Assembly (NCBI GenBank): GCA_950022655.1
Contig: OX465592.1
Span: 851,234-915,233, forward strand
Direction of reading: 5' to 3'
Source of the DNA: Alentia gelatinosa
Taxonomy: Eukaryota > Annelida > Polychaeta > Phyllodocida > Polynoidae
DNA: 64,000 nt
The notes beneath the pieces are model-generated. The model was not told where the DNA came from and ran no database searches. It saw only the letters and a program-made list of their open reading frames with translations. Of the stretch, positions 21,361 to 32,088 are shown one piece after another (the stretch's first letter is position 1; the number at the start of each line of letters is the position of its first letter). Made by a program: the position numbers and the translations under genes.

Positions 21361-21960
21361 ATGAAGGTATGCTTTCTCTAAACTCGTTGGTATAACCTTT
21401 GCACACACACACCATTCTAAATCAACCGGAAATCCGTGCACACACGCTGTTGCCGCTAGGGGCGTGAATAACAGACAGAGGTGGGGGGGGGGGGGGCGTC
21501 ATATGTTACCTGAGGTTTTCACCTGGGTTTGTCAGCACCAAGTGACACCTCGTGTACGCCCAGCACACTATTTACAGCCTCGTACACTCCCCCTCCATTA
21601 CACACACCCTCACAAGTCACGTCCACTGTGTACTGCACAGTGTGCCGTACCAGCTATAAAACAAACCCCGCACAGTGCCCGATAGGGGGCGTGGTGGTCA
21701 GCTGGGCCAGTGATTGTCCGCCAGCGTCCGGGTGACCCCTGGGGACCCCCTGCGGAGCGGAGGTCACCCCCCCGTAGCGCGGGACAGCGATGGGCGCGAC
21801 CCCTGGCGGATGATGACTGAAACCATGGGGATGAGTAGTGAGGTGACGTTTCCGGAAACACGCGGACGGATTGGCCTACACTCTATCTACAAGTTGACCT
21901 TGCTACAAGTTTAGCCCTAGGTATACCGTTAGAAAAAAACAACAACTCAACGATCACCCC
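21361..21960. other. single-copy, GC-rich DNA with a G run
   Basis: A run of about 14 G lies at 21483-21496. 21660-21800 is GC-rich with GGGGTCACC-type inverted words. A-box-like TGGTCAGCTGGG at 21693 lacks a matching B box. No gene is supported. Confidence 0.4.
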
Positions 21961-21966
21961 ATAAAT

Positions 21967-22309
21967 ACACAATATTGACTGGTTTCAGATACAAGCGGTG
22001 GTATGCTCCGAGGAGTTGACGCGTAGTAATATCCGAGCGTATGCGAGGATATTGCGCAGAGTCAACTCCGAGGAGTATACAACTGCTTTTATCTGAAACC
22101 AGTCTATATTGTATTTATTATCCACATTTTCTGGACAAGTGGCATGTTGATATCAGTTCGTTCTAGTTATGCAAGTGCACTGTTTTTCCCTACGCACTAT
22201 TTTTTCGTATGCGCCACCCGGAGCATACAACATATCCGTATGTGCCGGGTATGTCCATGCATACTACCTATGTGTTTTCTACAGACACTTTGTATTATCT
22301 GGATAATAA
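21967..22309 (+). mobile_element. FB-C foldback element, copy 3
   Basis: The palindrome 21967-22115 has apex AATATCCGAGCGTATGCGAG. The TIR module starts TTTATTATCCACATTTTCTG and ends GGATAATAA at 22309. A tandem array starts 8 bp later. Confidence 0.93.
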
Positions 22310-22316
22310 TGTTCAG

Positions 22317-22590
22317 TCTATGGAGATTTATATGAGGGGTAGGATAATAACCATGGCATACAGTCACACCATGTCTATGGAGATTTATATGAGGGGTAGG
22401 ATAATAACCATGGCATACAGTCACACCATGTTAGGTCTATGGAGATTTATATGAGGGGTAGGATAATAACCATGGCATACAGTCACACCATGTCTATGGA
22501 GATTTATATGAGGGGTAGGATAATAACCATGGCATACAGTCACACCATGTTAAGTCTATGGAGATTTATATGAGGGGTAAGATAAAACAG
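22317..22590. repeat. 57/62-bp alternating tandem array built from an FB-E-type end
   Basis: Units start TCTATGGAGATTTATATGAG at 22317, 22374, 22436, 22493 and 22555, so lengths alternate 57, 62, 57, 62. In reverse the unit reads TTATCCTACCCCTCATATAA then CTCCATAGACTTAACATGG, matching the FB-E end at 28314-28355. A single unit lies at 43460-43515. Confidence 0.92.
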
Positions 22591-23545
22591 ACTCCCCTAA
22601 AGGCAGTCCCTGTAATAGGAAATGGAGGTAAATACAAGTTGAAAACCTTCTGTGCGCATAAATTATCATAGGCAAGAGAATTTAATAAAGTTTGATTTAA
22701 AACATGGTGATTTTTTTCTCTTAATTCTTGATTATTTATTGATTGCCATTCCTTGCCACTTTACTGGCAGCCCGCCCGACTTCTGCCCACCACACTTCCC
22801 TCTCCCCGCCGACAACTCGCAACTTCTGCTTTAATTTCCGCCATTTTATCTTCTCATTTTCTCCTTCCTCCGCCGGAAAAACAGTTAGAAAATCACCTCC
22901 AAAACAAGGCGCTCTGTTTTAATCGAATTATTTTTGAGAATTTCTTGCACGTCACGGAAATAGGTTATTGATCTAAAACGACGCGGGTACTAATGGTATG
23001 CCTGCTTTTATGAATTATTTATAGAGATTAATTATTTATTTTTCAATACGTCAACGATTTTACGATGCTTCTGGGGAAGGGAGGGAGGGCCGATAAGAAG
23101 CGCCGGAATCTTTAACGTCGTCCTGAAGCACTGCAGGAGGTTGGAGTCTTATCACTTAAAGACATTGTTTATTGAATATCCAGGACGCAATGTAAATAAA
23201 GCAATTCGTTGCCGTCCTCTGTTTCAATTAAATCACGACGATATAAAGTTAAATCCACGGCCTTGGATTGACAATACTCGCCCGAGAACGTAGAGTGTAA
23301 AACAATGGCGCCAACCATCAGAATTCTGCATTCGCAGCGGCTACACGGCAAAAAGAGGCTTTCTTATGATTCTTAACTCGAAAGGGATCTAGGAGTGAAG
23401 GGAAGTTTGTACTTTAACACTAATGAATATTATATCAGAACAAAAGAAAGCCATGGAAGTAGAGTTATTAGAAAGGTGCATGTCTGTTTGAACATAGAAA
23501 ATACTGCTATTTATCCACGCTTACCTTTCCCCTATATGCATGCAT
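22591..23545. other. single-copy DNA of conserved-noncoding character
   Basis: No repeat is shared with the rest of the window, and there is no satisfactory coding frame. 22650-23350 mixes AT-rich stretches (TTATTTATTGATTGCC) and GC-containing words (AACAATGGCGCCAACC), the texture often seen in regulatory DNA. This is an inference from composition only. Confidence 0.35.
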
Positions 23546-23790
23546 TATCTCACCCCTGGTATTTTTTGTCCCATAGGCTTATCACTGACTCGTTATCCAT
23601 TCCCCTATGAGTATTGCAGTCCGTTCTCCATGGTCTATATCCTGTGTGACGTACATTCTTTTAGTGTATATATACAGGGGTGAGATAAATACAGAATTCA
23701 ACTCGTTTTGGTTAAAGTTGTCATTCTCCAACTCGTTTGAATGCTACGTGATCAAAGTCATGGAGAATGATGACTTTGACCAAAACGTCT
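23546..23790 (+). mobile_element. FB-D modular element, copy 1
   Basis: The TIR module runs from TATCTCACCCCTGG (23546) to CAGGGGTGAGATA (23676-23688). The palindromic tail has arms AACTCGTTTTGGTTAAAGTT and ACTTTGACCAAAACG. The apex is lost here by an internal deletion but is present at 40675-40705. Confidence 0.9.
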
Positions 23791-24204
23791 AATTTTCTTC
23801 TTTAGTTCGTAAACAGCTGGTTACACTGGCTGCATATGTACAGGTTATCTCCTTGCACTGTCCGCAACAAGGGTAAGGAGCTACGCCAACTATGGCCATT
23901 GCGTATGTCATCGAACTTTGGCATATGACAGAAATCAATCTACAACAAAAAGGGCAGTTTCACAGAGAGAGTAAATCTAGTATCGTATGCTGCCTTTCTC
24001 CAGGTCGAAGAGTCCTGATACAGCAGTTCGTCTTTTGTCAAACTCTCTACATGTACTTGTTTAGGAACTCTCCCCAAATGAATATGTTAGCTATGGACAA
24101 CAAAAACGGCACCAATGGATTGAGCTCTCTAAGTAGTCGATATCTATGCACGTCGGTGTCTAAAACTCTGTGAAGATGTAGTGTGTGGCTTGTGTCTACC
24201 GCAA
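23791..24204. other. single-copy DNA with a MITE-M trace
   Basis: GGACAACAAAAACGGCACCA at 24096 resembles MITE-M. A 93-codon frame at 23892-24173 has no recognisable domain. Confidence 0.35.
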
Positions 24205-24775
24205 TACAGATGTTGCCGTTCAGCGCCGCCTAACGGCCCACTGTCTAGTTACGCGGCCGCTCGGACAAACACCGCGAGTCTGACGGTATTCATATAGAGA
24301 CGCACAACAATCACACCTAAAGTGTGAACGGTGGGTGTGATTGCAGGAGTGTTGTTTTTTGACAGATTAAATTGCTGAAACAAACTAGGGTATTGTAGTA
24401 ACAAGTCATGGTTGTCTAAACTGTATAGTTGATATTTATCTTGGTTTTAGATAGGAAAAAGATAAGCATATAACAGCTGGGTCTGCCAATGTTTTAATGT
24501 GTATGCAGTTTCGGTGTCCCTATGTTATCTAAGGTATATCTAAAGTATCATTGAGATGATATGCCTGTATGATACACTAAATCGGAGCTGGAGTAACATA
24601 GAATGCGATGCAATCACTGTTATTTCTGTGGAAATAATGTGCAGAGGTATTATGAACGTATTACGGTCACGCACTTTGTTTATCAATGCTAAAGTATACG
24701 TTGTCAGGTGAATGTTTGGCCTCAGACATGGCGTAGCTAAGCAGATAACGTGCGACACCAGCCTGTGGAAAAATA
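24205..24775 (-). repeat. R560 interspersed repeat, copy 3
   Basis: It shares its whole length with copy 2, starting TACAGATGTTGCCGTTCAGC. The copy ends near GTGCGACACCAGCCTGTGG. A MITE-M end follows. Confidence 0.9.
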
Positions 24776-24870
24776 ACAGGTCCATACCGACAGAACTGTC
24801 TCCAACTACAACGACCATCACCGACGATTTCCTATTGGTGGCGAATGGTCGGCCAGTGGAAAACGGGTAT
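24776..24870. mobile_element. MITE-M end fragment
   Basis: GTCGGCCAGTGGAAAACGGG at 24849-24868 is the right TIR. Confidence 0.6.
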
Positions 24871-25290
24871 AGAGTGGTGAGGGCCTGAAGTTCTCAGTGC
24901 GATGTTGTTTTATTTTTTGTTTTTTTGGTTTTTTTCCCGCTCGGCTTCACTTCACCTCATTCTGCGGAATACATCTATCATCTTTACTCCACCATTTTAG
25001 GAGAGTTGTCAAGCATGATAAATGAGCTAAGTAATATGCAAACTCTGTAGAGCTCTGGCTTTTCACGAAATTTGAAATAAGAAGACAAAATGTTTCCTAA
25101 CTTTCAGGATGTAGGTTTGATTGGTGTAGTTCCGTGGCTTCACTTTATTACTCTCACAATTTCTCCGCTGCCAGAACTGTCCACAAGTGTCGGTTTTTAT
25201 CCACCATATCAGAGTATGATTGTGTCAATTGTTCTATTATCAAATATAGTTCTATGCAGAACGAAAGAATGAATTTGAAATGCCACGGTT
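24871..25290. other. single-copy DNA
   Basis: A T-rich run lies at 24905-24936. Short frames at 25090-25325 are not convincing. Confidence 0.35.
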
Positions 25291-25332
25291 TCTATGACGT
25301 CAGAGGTTGTGGGGCTTCTTACTGACGTCATG
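25291..25332. promoter_or_regulatory. two perfect CRE sites 28 bp apart
   Basis: TGACGTCA occurs at 25295-25302 and 25323-25330. This is the full palindromic binding site of CREB/ATF bZIP proteins. The flanks are single copy. No start site is visible, so it could be an enhancer element or chance. Confidence 0.45.
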
Positions 25333-25629
25333 TTCACAAAATGCGTACTCAAACTTTCGCTAAAAAGCGCGCAATGCTTTATCATCTAATGCAGTTTATT
25401 ATGCTATTTGCTCTTTGTGTGTGTGTTTTTCTTTAAAATTCTTTATTTCCATTGAGACGTGTCTCAAGGTTGCATAACGAGAATATTCCACACATGACTA
25501 AGATACCACAAGGGTTTCCTTAGACCAGTGGCCAATTTTTAGACCCATTTCTTTTAATGTATCTTAAACTTTATCATAGTCTGGAATTTTCTATATGTGC
25601 GGGGAAAAAGTATTCTACTCTTGAGCACT
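25333..25629. other. single-copy DNA
   Basis: A GAGACGTGTCTC palindrome lies at 25455-25466. Nothing else is recognised. Confidence 0.3.
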
Positions 25630-25956
25630 GCGATACAACAAAGTGTCCGACACATAGGGAGTGTGTGTCGACATACCAGGGGCATCTGTTCGGCACCGGG
25701 TTGTGACAAAGCACGTAAAAATTCAGAAAAACAGTGCGTACGGAAAAATAGTGCATCACTAAAGCCAACTAATATCTGCACGCCACATGTCTGGAAAAGG
25801 TGGATAATAAGCACAATAAAGATTGGTTGCAGATAAAAGCAGTTCTATACTCTGAGTTAACTACACGCAATATCCTCGCATTTGCTCTGATATTACTACG
25901 CGTCAACTCCTGGGAGCATACGGCCGCTTGTATACGTGAAACCAGTCAATATTGTG
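25630..25956 (-). mobile_element. FB-C foldback element, inverted copy
   Basis: The TIR module comes first (AAAGTGTCCGACACATAGGG), then the palindrome whose right end is ACCAGTCAATATTGTGC. The left arm is shortened. The apex reads AATATCCTCGCATTTGCTCT. Confidence 0.85.
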
Positions 25957-26138
25957 CATGTATACTCAGCCCCCTTTTTTGAGCGTGGGAAACGCGCTCA
26001 GATACGCTGCTAAGGTTAGGGAGTTGTTCTATAGACTTCCAGCGTGCTGCAAAAATGATCTCTGCACTCTCTGCATTCCAACTCTCTGTGACATTGGTGA
26101 GCCAGGCCCTAGTGTCTCAGAGGAGCGCCCAGTCGTGA
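25957..26138. other. short single-copy spacer
   Basis: Nothing recognisable. Confidence 0.3.
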
Positions 26139-26356
26139 AGCCAGAGACACACCACGTGAGTCAAGGCAGCGATCTCCGGAATAACCAACACAAAATATCA
26201 TGTCTATGAGATATCATTTCATAGTAATATCTCCCACTGATGATTTAGCGTATAAGAAACAATAATCAAATATGGAATAATAGCTCACATACACGTCATT
26301 TTGTGTTGGCGATTCCGTAAATTGCTGTGTTACTCGCTTGGTGTGTGTCCGGCTTT
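26139..26356. mobile_element. MITE-A copy (218 bp)
   Basis: The left end is GCCAGAGACACACCACGTGA and the right end CTCGCTTGGTGTGTGTCCGG. The interior has the shared ATATCTCCCACTGATGATTT. It is head-to-tail with the next copy. Confidence 0.9.
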
Positions 26357-26357
26357 A

Positions 26358-26580
26358 AGCCTGGGACACACACCAAGCGAGAAACGCAGCGATTCTCGGA
26401 ATCGCCAACACAAAATGGCGTGTATATAAGATATAATTTCATAGTAATATCTCCCACTGATGATTTAGCGTATAAGAAGCAATAATCAGGTAATATCTGA
26501 AATTATACCTCACATACAGACCATTTTGAGTTGGCGATTCCGGAAATGGCTGTATTTCTCGCTTGGTGTGTGTCCGGCTT
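26358..26580. mobile_element. MITE-A copy (223 bp), tandem with the previous one
   Basis: TIRs GACACACACCAAGCGAGAAA and TTTCTCGCTTGGTGTGTGTC are nearly perfect, followed inward by paired GCGATTC-CGGAATCGCC words. The two copies meet at GGCTTTAAGCCTGGG. Confidence 0.93.
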
Positions 26581-26735
26581 AACAGACTGAAATGCCTCAT
26601 GCCGGGAACACAACAGCAGGGCGATGCCTACTTGTGTACGAACATCGTGTTCCAATGATGGTTATTAGCACCTTTATTATCCGCCTAATACAAATGAATA
26701 CAATGTAGTCTGTTTTCAGATGAACTGTTCATCCT
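26581..26735. other. short single-copy spacer
   Basis: Nothing recognisable. Confidence 0.3.
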
Positions 26736-26950
26736 GTGCCGTATCCTCACATACGCTCGGATATTACTACGCGTCAACTCCTCAGGGCATACGGACCGCC
26801 TGTATCTGAAACCAGTCTATATTGTATTTATTATTCACCTTTTCCTGACAAGTGGCGTACTGATATTAGTTCATTCAGGTACGGACTATCTTTTCATACG
26901 CACTATTTTTCCGTATGCGCCGCAGTTTGCAGCCCGGGTCATGCAATGTG
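26736..26950 (+). mobile_element. FB-C partial copy
   Basis: It retains the apex (ATCCTCACATACGCTCGGAT), the right palindrome arm and the beginning of the TIR module (TTTATTATTCACCTTTTCCT). The left arm and the module right end are missing. Confidence 0.8.
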
Positions 26951-26956
26951 TTTGTA

Positions 26957-27293
26957 CTAAGAGAAAACGTGGTGACTGAGCCCGTAGGGATGCCCTTTCG
27001 AGGTTTTTTGATGCCATAAATACGTCCTAATGCCGCAGGCGGAGGGACGTTTTAATGGCATCAAAAGGCCGAGAATGGCATCCCTACGGGCTCAGTCATT
27101 ATGTTTTCTTTTTATTACATACCTAAATATTTAAAAAAGCCATTATATAAACTTATTATATGTACCAATTGACCTGATGGTCACAGTGCGCCCGAATATT
27201 TACTACAGGCGCAGTGCGCCCGAACATTATTTATACTGTACCCCTAATAGCGGGTAGTATTTCAAAAACGTTCGGCCATAGGTATGTAATAAT
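26957..27293 (-). mobile_element. FB-H modular foldback element
   Basis: The palindromic tail 26960-27111 has arms ACTGAGCCCGTAGGGATGCC and its complement and apex AATGCCGCAGGCGGAGGGAC. It is followed by a TIR module from TATTACATACCTAAATATTT (27113) to ATAGGTATGTAATA (27293). A diverged copy lies at 5461-5783. Confidence 0.85.
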
Positions 27294-27394
27294 ATACATG
27301 CAATGTGCATGTACTATAACCGCTGGCAATGCCTGACAACGTCGTTCACGAGTAGGAAGTGATTGCAGCGTCAGGTGCTAGAGTTCATGAATAG
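27294..27394. other. short single-copy spacer
   Basis: Nothing recognisable. Confidence 0.3.
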
Positions 27395-28310
27395 TAAAGC
27401 CTTGCACCCACCAACGCCGATTCTCGTCCCGATAGACCTTACGACTACCCGAATAGAATACATTTTCATCGGGAGGTCAGACAAAATTGTGGACAGTTGA
27501 CAATGCCTCTATGATTGACTCTACGATAGCCCATGATTGTAAACCAATAGGCCACGATTGTAAACCGATGGGCTATGATTGAAAATGCCAATTGTAGAGC
27601 TCCTGATACAATCCTGCATGTTGGATTTGTCGTAGCGTATCATAGCCTATTGTCGCCTATTAGTAGCTAGTCGTAGCCATGGAGCAGGATTCAGCAGTTG
27701 GATCACGACAGAGCTCTACGATTCAAGGCCTCTTTCAAATACCTCCCGATACGCTACGATATCGCCATTTCCAATTGTAGCCTATCGGGAGCTCTATCGC
27801 AGACCATCGGCGTTGATGGGTGCAGGGCCTTACTAGTAGAGGCAAATCTCCTGCTAGTTGTCGTTAGTCTCCAAATACCTCCCGAGACCTGGTGTTTACG
27901 CCAGACAACTATTGGCGATTTAGAACTGCCTGACGATTTTCAGCCGTAAAAGACAAGAAGTCCTCGAGTGTAAAAGCCAAGTGTGTGGCGACTGCAGATC
28001 ATCTTGTTACGTCTGATTATGGAATTTGGCACCACCTGACGACTATTGGACACACTCTGACGCTGGCGACTAATTCAAGCCGGCTTGAATCAGTCGTCTT
28101 AGTCATCAGTGTAAACACTCGAGAGTCCATTCTGAGGTTGAGGACTTCTGTGGTGGACATTGCCACCACCTGACAACTACTGGCTTGACGATCTACAGCC
28201 GCCACGTATTTAGTCGTCTAATGTAAACGCCAGGTTAGGCTACGATTTCCAATCGTAGCCTTTCGGGAGCTCTATCGTAGACCATCGGCATTGGTGGTTG
28301 CAGGGCCTTA
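27395..28310. mobile_element. MITE-P complex, with a MITE-B nested in it
   Basis: TIRs are TAAAGCCTTGCACCCACCAA at 27395 and the inverse ATGGGTGCAGGGCCTTA ending 27832. A second right end (TTGGTGGTTGCAGGGCCTTA) ends at 28310. Between the two right ends a complete MITE-B sits at 27888-28234. The internal words ATCGTAGCCTATTG and GGGAGCTCTATCG recur on both sides, so a duplication preceded or accompanied the insertion. Confidence 0.8.
27888..28234. mobile_element. MITE-B, full-length nested copy (347 bp)
   Basis: The ends CCTGGTGTTTACGCCAGAC and GTCTAATGTAAACGCCAGG pair. The core GCACCACCTGACGACTATTG is present and there is no tandem growth. Confidence 0.85.
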
Positions 28311-28312
28311 CT

Positions 28313-28590
28313 TTTATCCTACCCCTAATATAAGATCCCATAGGTTTAACATTGAGTTTCTGTATGCCACGCTGACTGGCCTACAGAGTTTTATATGCCA
28401 CTAGTGGCATACAGCGTTGTTATCACATAATATTTCAAAATTGAGGAGACAGGGTAGGATAAAATCAAAACCTGATTCGTTTTAATCTACTCCTGGCGTT
28501 TTGGCTCCGGACTTGCTTCATGAAGTCACTATGCCAAACTCCAGTCGTGGCATACGGTGGCCAAGATTAAAACTCATCCAGTTTTACGAT
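28313..28590 (+). mobile_element. FB-E modular foldback element
   Basis: The TIR module runs from TTTATCCTACCCCTAATATA (28313) to AGGGTAGGATAAAAT (28452-28466) with CCCATAGGTTTAACATTGAG inside. The palindromic tail has arms GTTTTAATCTACTCCTGGCG and the inverse GGCCAAGATTAAAAC, and apex GGACTTGCTTCATGAAGTCA. Confidence 0.82.
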
Positions 28591-29309
28591 CGTATTGGGA
28601 CATCTCCTGCTAGTTTTCATCCCACCACTATCCCGTACGTGAGCACGACCGTAGCTACGGCTGGCAAGCCGTAGCGAGACGCACATCAAAGTCCAACATT
28701 AACTAGCTATGGCGAAATGACATCTGAAAATCGTCTTTATCAATCAGCAACATAATATTTAACCATGCACACATCCTGTGGAGAGTGATGACATTGGAAA
28801 GCGAATCAAATAATATTCCGCCCAAATAAAATCCAGTCGTCGATCTTTCAGTTTTAAAATCTTATACTCAATCTAACAGCAGTGGTCGGTCGGCCATCTC
28901 AAATAAAAGTTTGATCACACCAGATGAATTATTGTGTTTTAATGCCATGTCTGCTTTGTTCATTTATACGCCATTTTTCAGTAAGATATTATTTCATTCA
29001 ACAGCAGATTGGATGTCCAATACAAATTATTAAGTTAATCTGACGCACGGAAGACGTCAGCGCAAGTAAATTAATTTAAAATCTATTTGTCTTTTTCTTG
29101 GCGTGCTTGTAAGGCGTTTCCTGTTCGAAAACTCAATACTCTGAAGTTTCTAGACGCGAGCTGCGTTGCGTTGGCTCATTCTCTGAAATAAAGCTTTCTA
29201 ATGCACATATAAATACGCCAGGCATGGATACCGCGTATATTTGTAGCATCTATTTCATTGGATATTCTAATTAGATGTTCTGATATCAAGTGGCGGAGCC
29301 TTGCCTTCT
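28591..29309. other. single-copy DNA of conserved-noncoding character
   Basis: No repeats are found. 28860-29270 has homeobox-type AT words (AATTATTAAGTTAAT, AAATTAATTTAAAA) and AAGACGTCAGC. No reading frame looks coding. Confidence 0.35.
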
Positions 29310-29675
29310 TTATTATCCACCTAATACAAGGTGTCCATTTGAAACACATAGGGAGTGTGTACGGACATACCCGGAATATACAGATATACCCACCTTATAC
29401 AAAGTGTCCATAGAAAACACATAGGGAGTGTGTACGGACATACCCGGCACATACGGATATGTTGTATATCTATAACTAAAACGAACTGATATCGGAATCC
29501 CACTTGTGCAGAAAATGTGGATTATGAATACAATATAGACTAGTTTCAGATAAAAGGGGTTGTATGCTCCTTGGAGTTGACTCTCCGCAATATCCTTGCA
29601 AGCTCTCGGATATTACTACGCGTCAACTCCTCGTAGCATACGGCCGCTTGTATCTGAAACCAGCCAATATTGTGT
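29310..29675 (-). mobile_element. FB-C foldback element, inverted copy with an internal duplication
   Basis: The TIR module starts TATTATCCACCTAATACAAG. The segment ACACATAGGGAGTGTGTACG occurs twice (29343 and 29419), a local duplication unique to this copy. The palindrome 29525-29675 has apex AATATCCTTGCAAGCTCTCG. Confidence 0.92.
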
Positions 29676-30794
29676 AATATATATTTGCTTATTGTTAACC
29701 CTTTCCCTGCAGCACCCAGTTCCCCTGCACAGCATTACACGGCAGGCATTGCCTGCAGAAACCGCCCTTCTACGGCAGACACCTTATATGGGAAATAGAA
29801 ATATGTCACGTTATTTGAGTAATTTACCATGGTAACTGATGATATTTTGTTATATCAAATCAAGTCCATAATGCCCTTTATAATTTGTCAAAATTCCTTT
29901 TCATTCAACCAATTATTTATCTATTGAGGCATCATGCTACAGCTGAATGGTTAATAATAATTTTATTATCTACAAATCTGACAAATCGTATGTCTGAAGA
30001 TATCTAAAACCTCGACAAATGACATTCATAAAGTCGGTCAACAAGTCATTACAAACTTCTTCTCGCCATTCTGAAATATAAACTTATACATTTCTTTATC
30101 AGAATCCCCATAATATTGCCTATCAATGCGTCGTTTATTAAATGAAATATATAACTTTTAGCCACCTTAATGGTCAAATTAGAAAATTTAGGAATAAGGC
30201 TGAAGCTCTCTATTTCATTTCAAACCACAACTTTACCGAGAGACATTTTACATTCCATGAGCATACCATAGTTGCATCTTTCTATTACATACAATATCAT
30301 TTGAATATTACATAACCATTAATCTCATTGTTTCATTCAAATTGCCTACGGAGGGATTGGTTTGTTTAGTTGAATGTTGGGACACGATTGAGGCTTGTGT
30401 TGTTAACATGGGATATTGAAACAGGTGTTTTATAGAATACAAATCAGGTACCAGGACAGTTGTGTGGAACATGTTGCTGCCGATCATGAGATTTGACGAT
30501 TCAGCGGGTTTCTGTAGTTGTTTTACCTGTATTTGATTACTCTGGCCGTGGGTAGTGGACTGAATATAGATAGTATTATATATTTCTTTGGTCTGTAGCA
30601 CAAAGGGACTATTTTCCCCGTATACCATGGTTGTGAGGCCGTATACCACAGATTTGAATCTATATACCACTGTTATGTTATCTCACAGGTTTTATATAAT
30701 GGGTCGTGGAGTCCAAAAATATTTTCAATGGGGTCTTTGCATATGATGGGTTATGAAACATAATGCTCTTCTGTACTTACTTAATACAATACCA
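29676..30794. other. single-copy AT-rich DNA
   Basis: Three GTATACCA-type words lie at 30620-30672. A fragment related to the 63433-63620 element lies at 30700-30762 (TAATGGGTCGTGGAGTCC). The 120-codon minus frame at 30308-30670 has no recognisable domain. Confidence 0.4.
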
Positions 30795-30985
30795 AGCTCA
30801 GTGGCTAAGTGGTAGGGGTGTTCGCCTCGAGCATGGGAGGTCGTGGGTTCAAACCCCGGCCGGGTCATACCAAAGACTTACATAAAAATGGCACCCACTG
30901 CCCATTAGGCTTAACACCCGCCATTAGAATGAGGAGTAGGGGGCTAGGGCCCCAGTGGAAGAATGGCTGTATCGCCAAATTCGGT
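30795..30985 (+). mobile_element. tRNA-derived SINE
   Basis: The head 30795-30867 has an A box (GTGGCTAAGTGGTAGGGG) and a strong B box (GGGTTCAAACCCC) at tRNA-like spacing. The body begins CATACCAAAGACTTACATAA and GGCACCCACTGCCC, which I recall resembling the start of SINEs common in molluscs; that is memory, not a search. No clear 3' repeat tail or flanking duplication could be fixed. It is single copy here. Confidence 0.75.
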
Positions 30986-31081
30986 CACTATACACACAAT
31001 ATTCCCCTAACGAAAATTACTTTTAAAAAGAACAAAACAATCGTTCAGCCACTTTCTGACAATGTTATATGCTATATATTG
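30986..31081. other. short AT-rich spacer
   Basis: It may include the degraded 3' tail of the SINE. Confidence 0.3.
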
Positions 31082-31281
31082 TACAGTAGAACCCCACCCA
31101 ACGGACACCCCGTGCAAGCGAACACCCTACGTTAACAGACACGTTTGCTCGGAATAGATCCCTCTATTATATGTTTATTTTAACCCCGCATAAGCGAACA
31201 CTATGCATAAGCGAACACCCCGCGTAAGCGGTCACTTTGACCCGGAATGAAGGGTGTCCACTTACGCGGGGTTCTACTGTA
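31082..31281. mobile_element. pogo/Tigger-like MITE (about 196 bp, TA target site)
   Basis: The TIRs CAGTAGAACCCC and GGGGTTCTACTG are flanked by TA on both sides. CAGTAGAACC-type ends and TA duplications are established features of the pogo/Tigger branch of Tc1/mariner. The inner words GCGAACACCC and GGGTGTCCACTTACGCG also pair. No transposase is present. Confidence 0.88.
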
Positions 31282-31640
31282 TATTACAGTTAATATCATA
31301 ATATCATCCTGATTAATGTCTATTAGATCAGTAATTAACTCTAACAACCTCTACGCAGGTTTCCGCTGGTCAGCTGTACCCAGATAGAATACCTCGTCTT
31401 TCAGTCACGGTATCCGTGTAATTACGCAGCTAAACGGGTGCGTCAATATTGACCTAAACCGTTAAATATTCAGTGAGTTATACTAACCCAGTCTGAGACT
31501 TAAATATTCAGTTAATAATATTAACCTAGACGCCGGCCCCCGACCGCCTTCTCCGGTAGCCGTGAATATCTTCGAGGCCAGCGGCTGAGAAATTGAAGAC
31601 GGTTGGACGTTTAAAAAGATTTCGTTCAGATGTTTGTGAT
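31282..31640. other. single-copy DNA
   Basis: AATATTCAGT-AACCTAGAC words recur loosely. Nothing is identified. Confidence 0.3.
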
Positions 31641-32088
31641 TCACAAGAAGTTTTGTCTAAACTAAATTAGCCCCGTGAATCACTCCGGTGGAGGGCCGTG
31701 ATCGGGGGAGGGGGGGGGGGTTTGGGGGTGGGGGTGGGGGTGAGGGGGGCGGGGGGCCCGGCGCCGTGCTAGGAGGGGGCGGGGTAAAAACCAGCGGCGA
31801 TGAGTCATCCGTCTGTCTCCACCGCTCACGAACGGAACAGAACGCTGCACAGACGCTGCCGTGTGGGCCCAGTTCTCGCCCGGCGCGAGAGCTCGCGAGA
31901 GAGCGCGAGATGGTGGTTGCGCATGCGTGCACTCACCTGGCGGAGATCAAGGGAACTAAGGGCGTTAAGGAGCCGAGTAGAATGGGAGGATGAGACACTG
32001 GAGAAAATAAAGAGTGAGGTGGCGGAGCGGGACAGGGAGAGGCTTCTCCGGACAGAGACGAGGATAGGGACAGGGAAAGACGGGGTTG
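31641..32088. promoter_or_regulatory. CpG-rich stretch with G-quadruplex tract and NRF1-like site
   Basis: 31708-31788 is almost pure G with TTT/GT breaks and can form G-quadruplexes. TTGCGCATGCGTGCAC at 31918-31933 is close to the NRF1 palindrome (GCGCATGCGC). ATGAGTCATC at 31800 is an AP-1-like site. This could be a promoter, but no supported exon follows. Frames across it are low-complexity (proline or glycine). Confidence 0.35.

Noticed and set aside
30795..30867. A functional tRNA-Leu or tRNA-Ser gene
   Set aside because: Promoter boxes are good, but acceptor and anticodon stems do not pair well and a SINE-type body follows.
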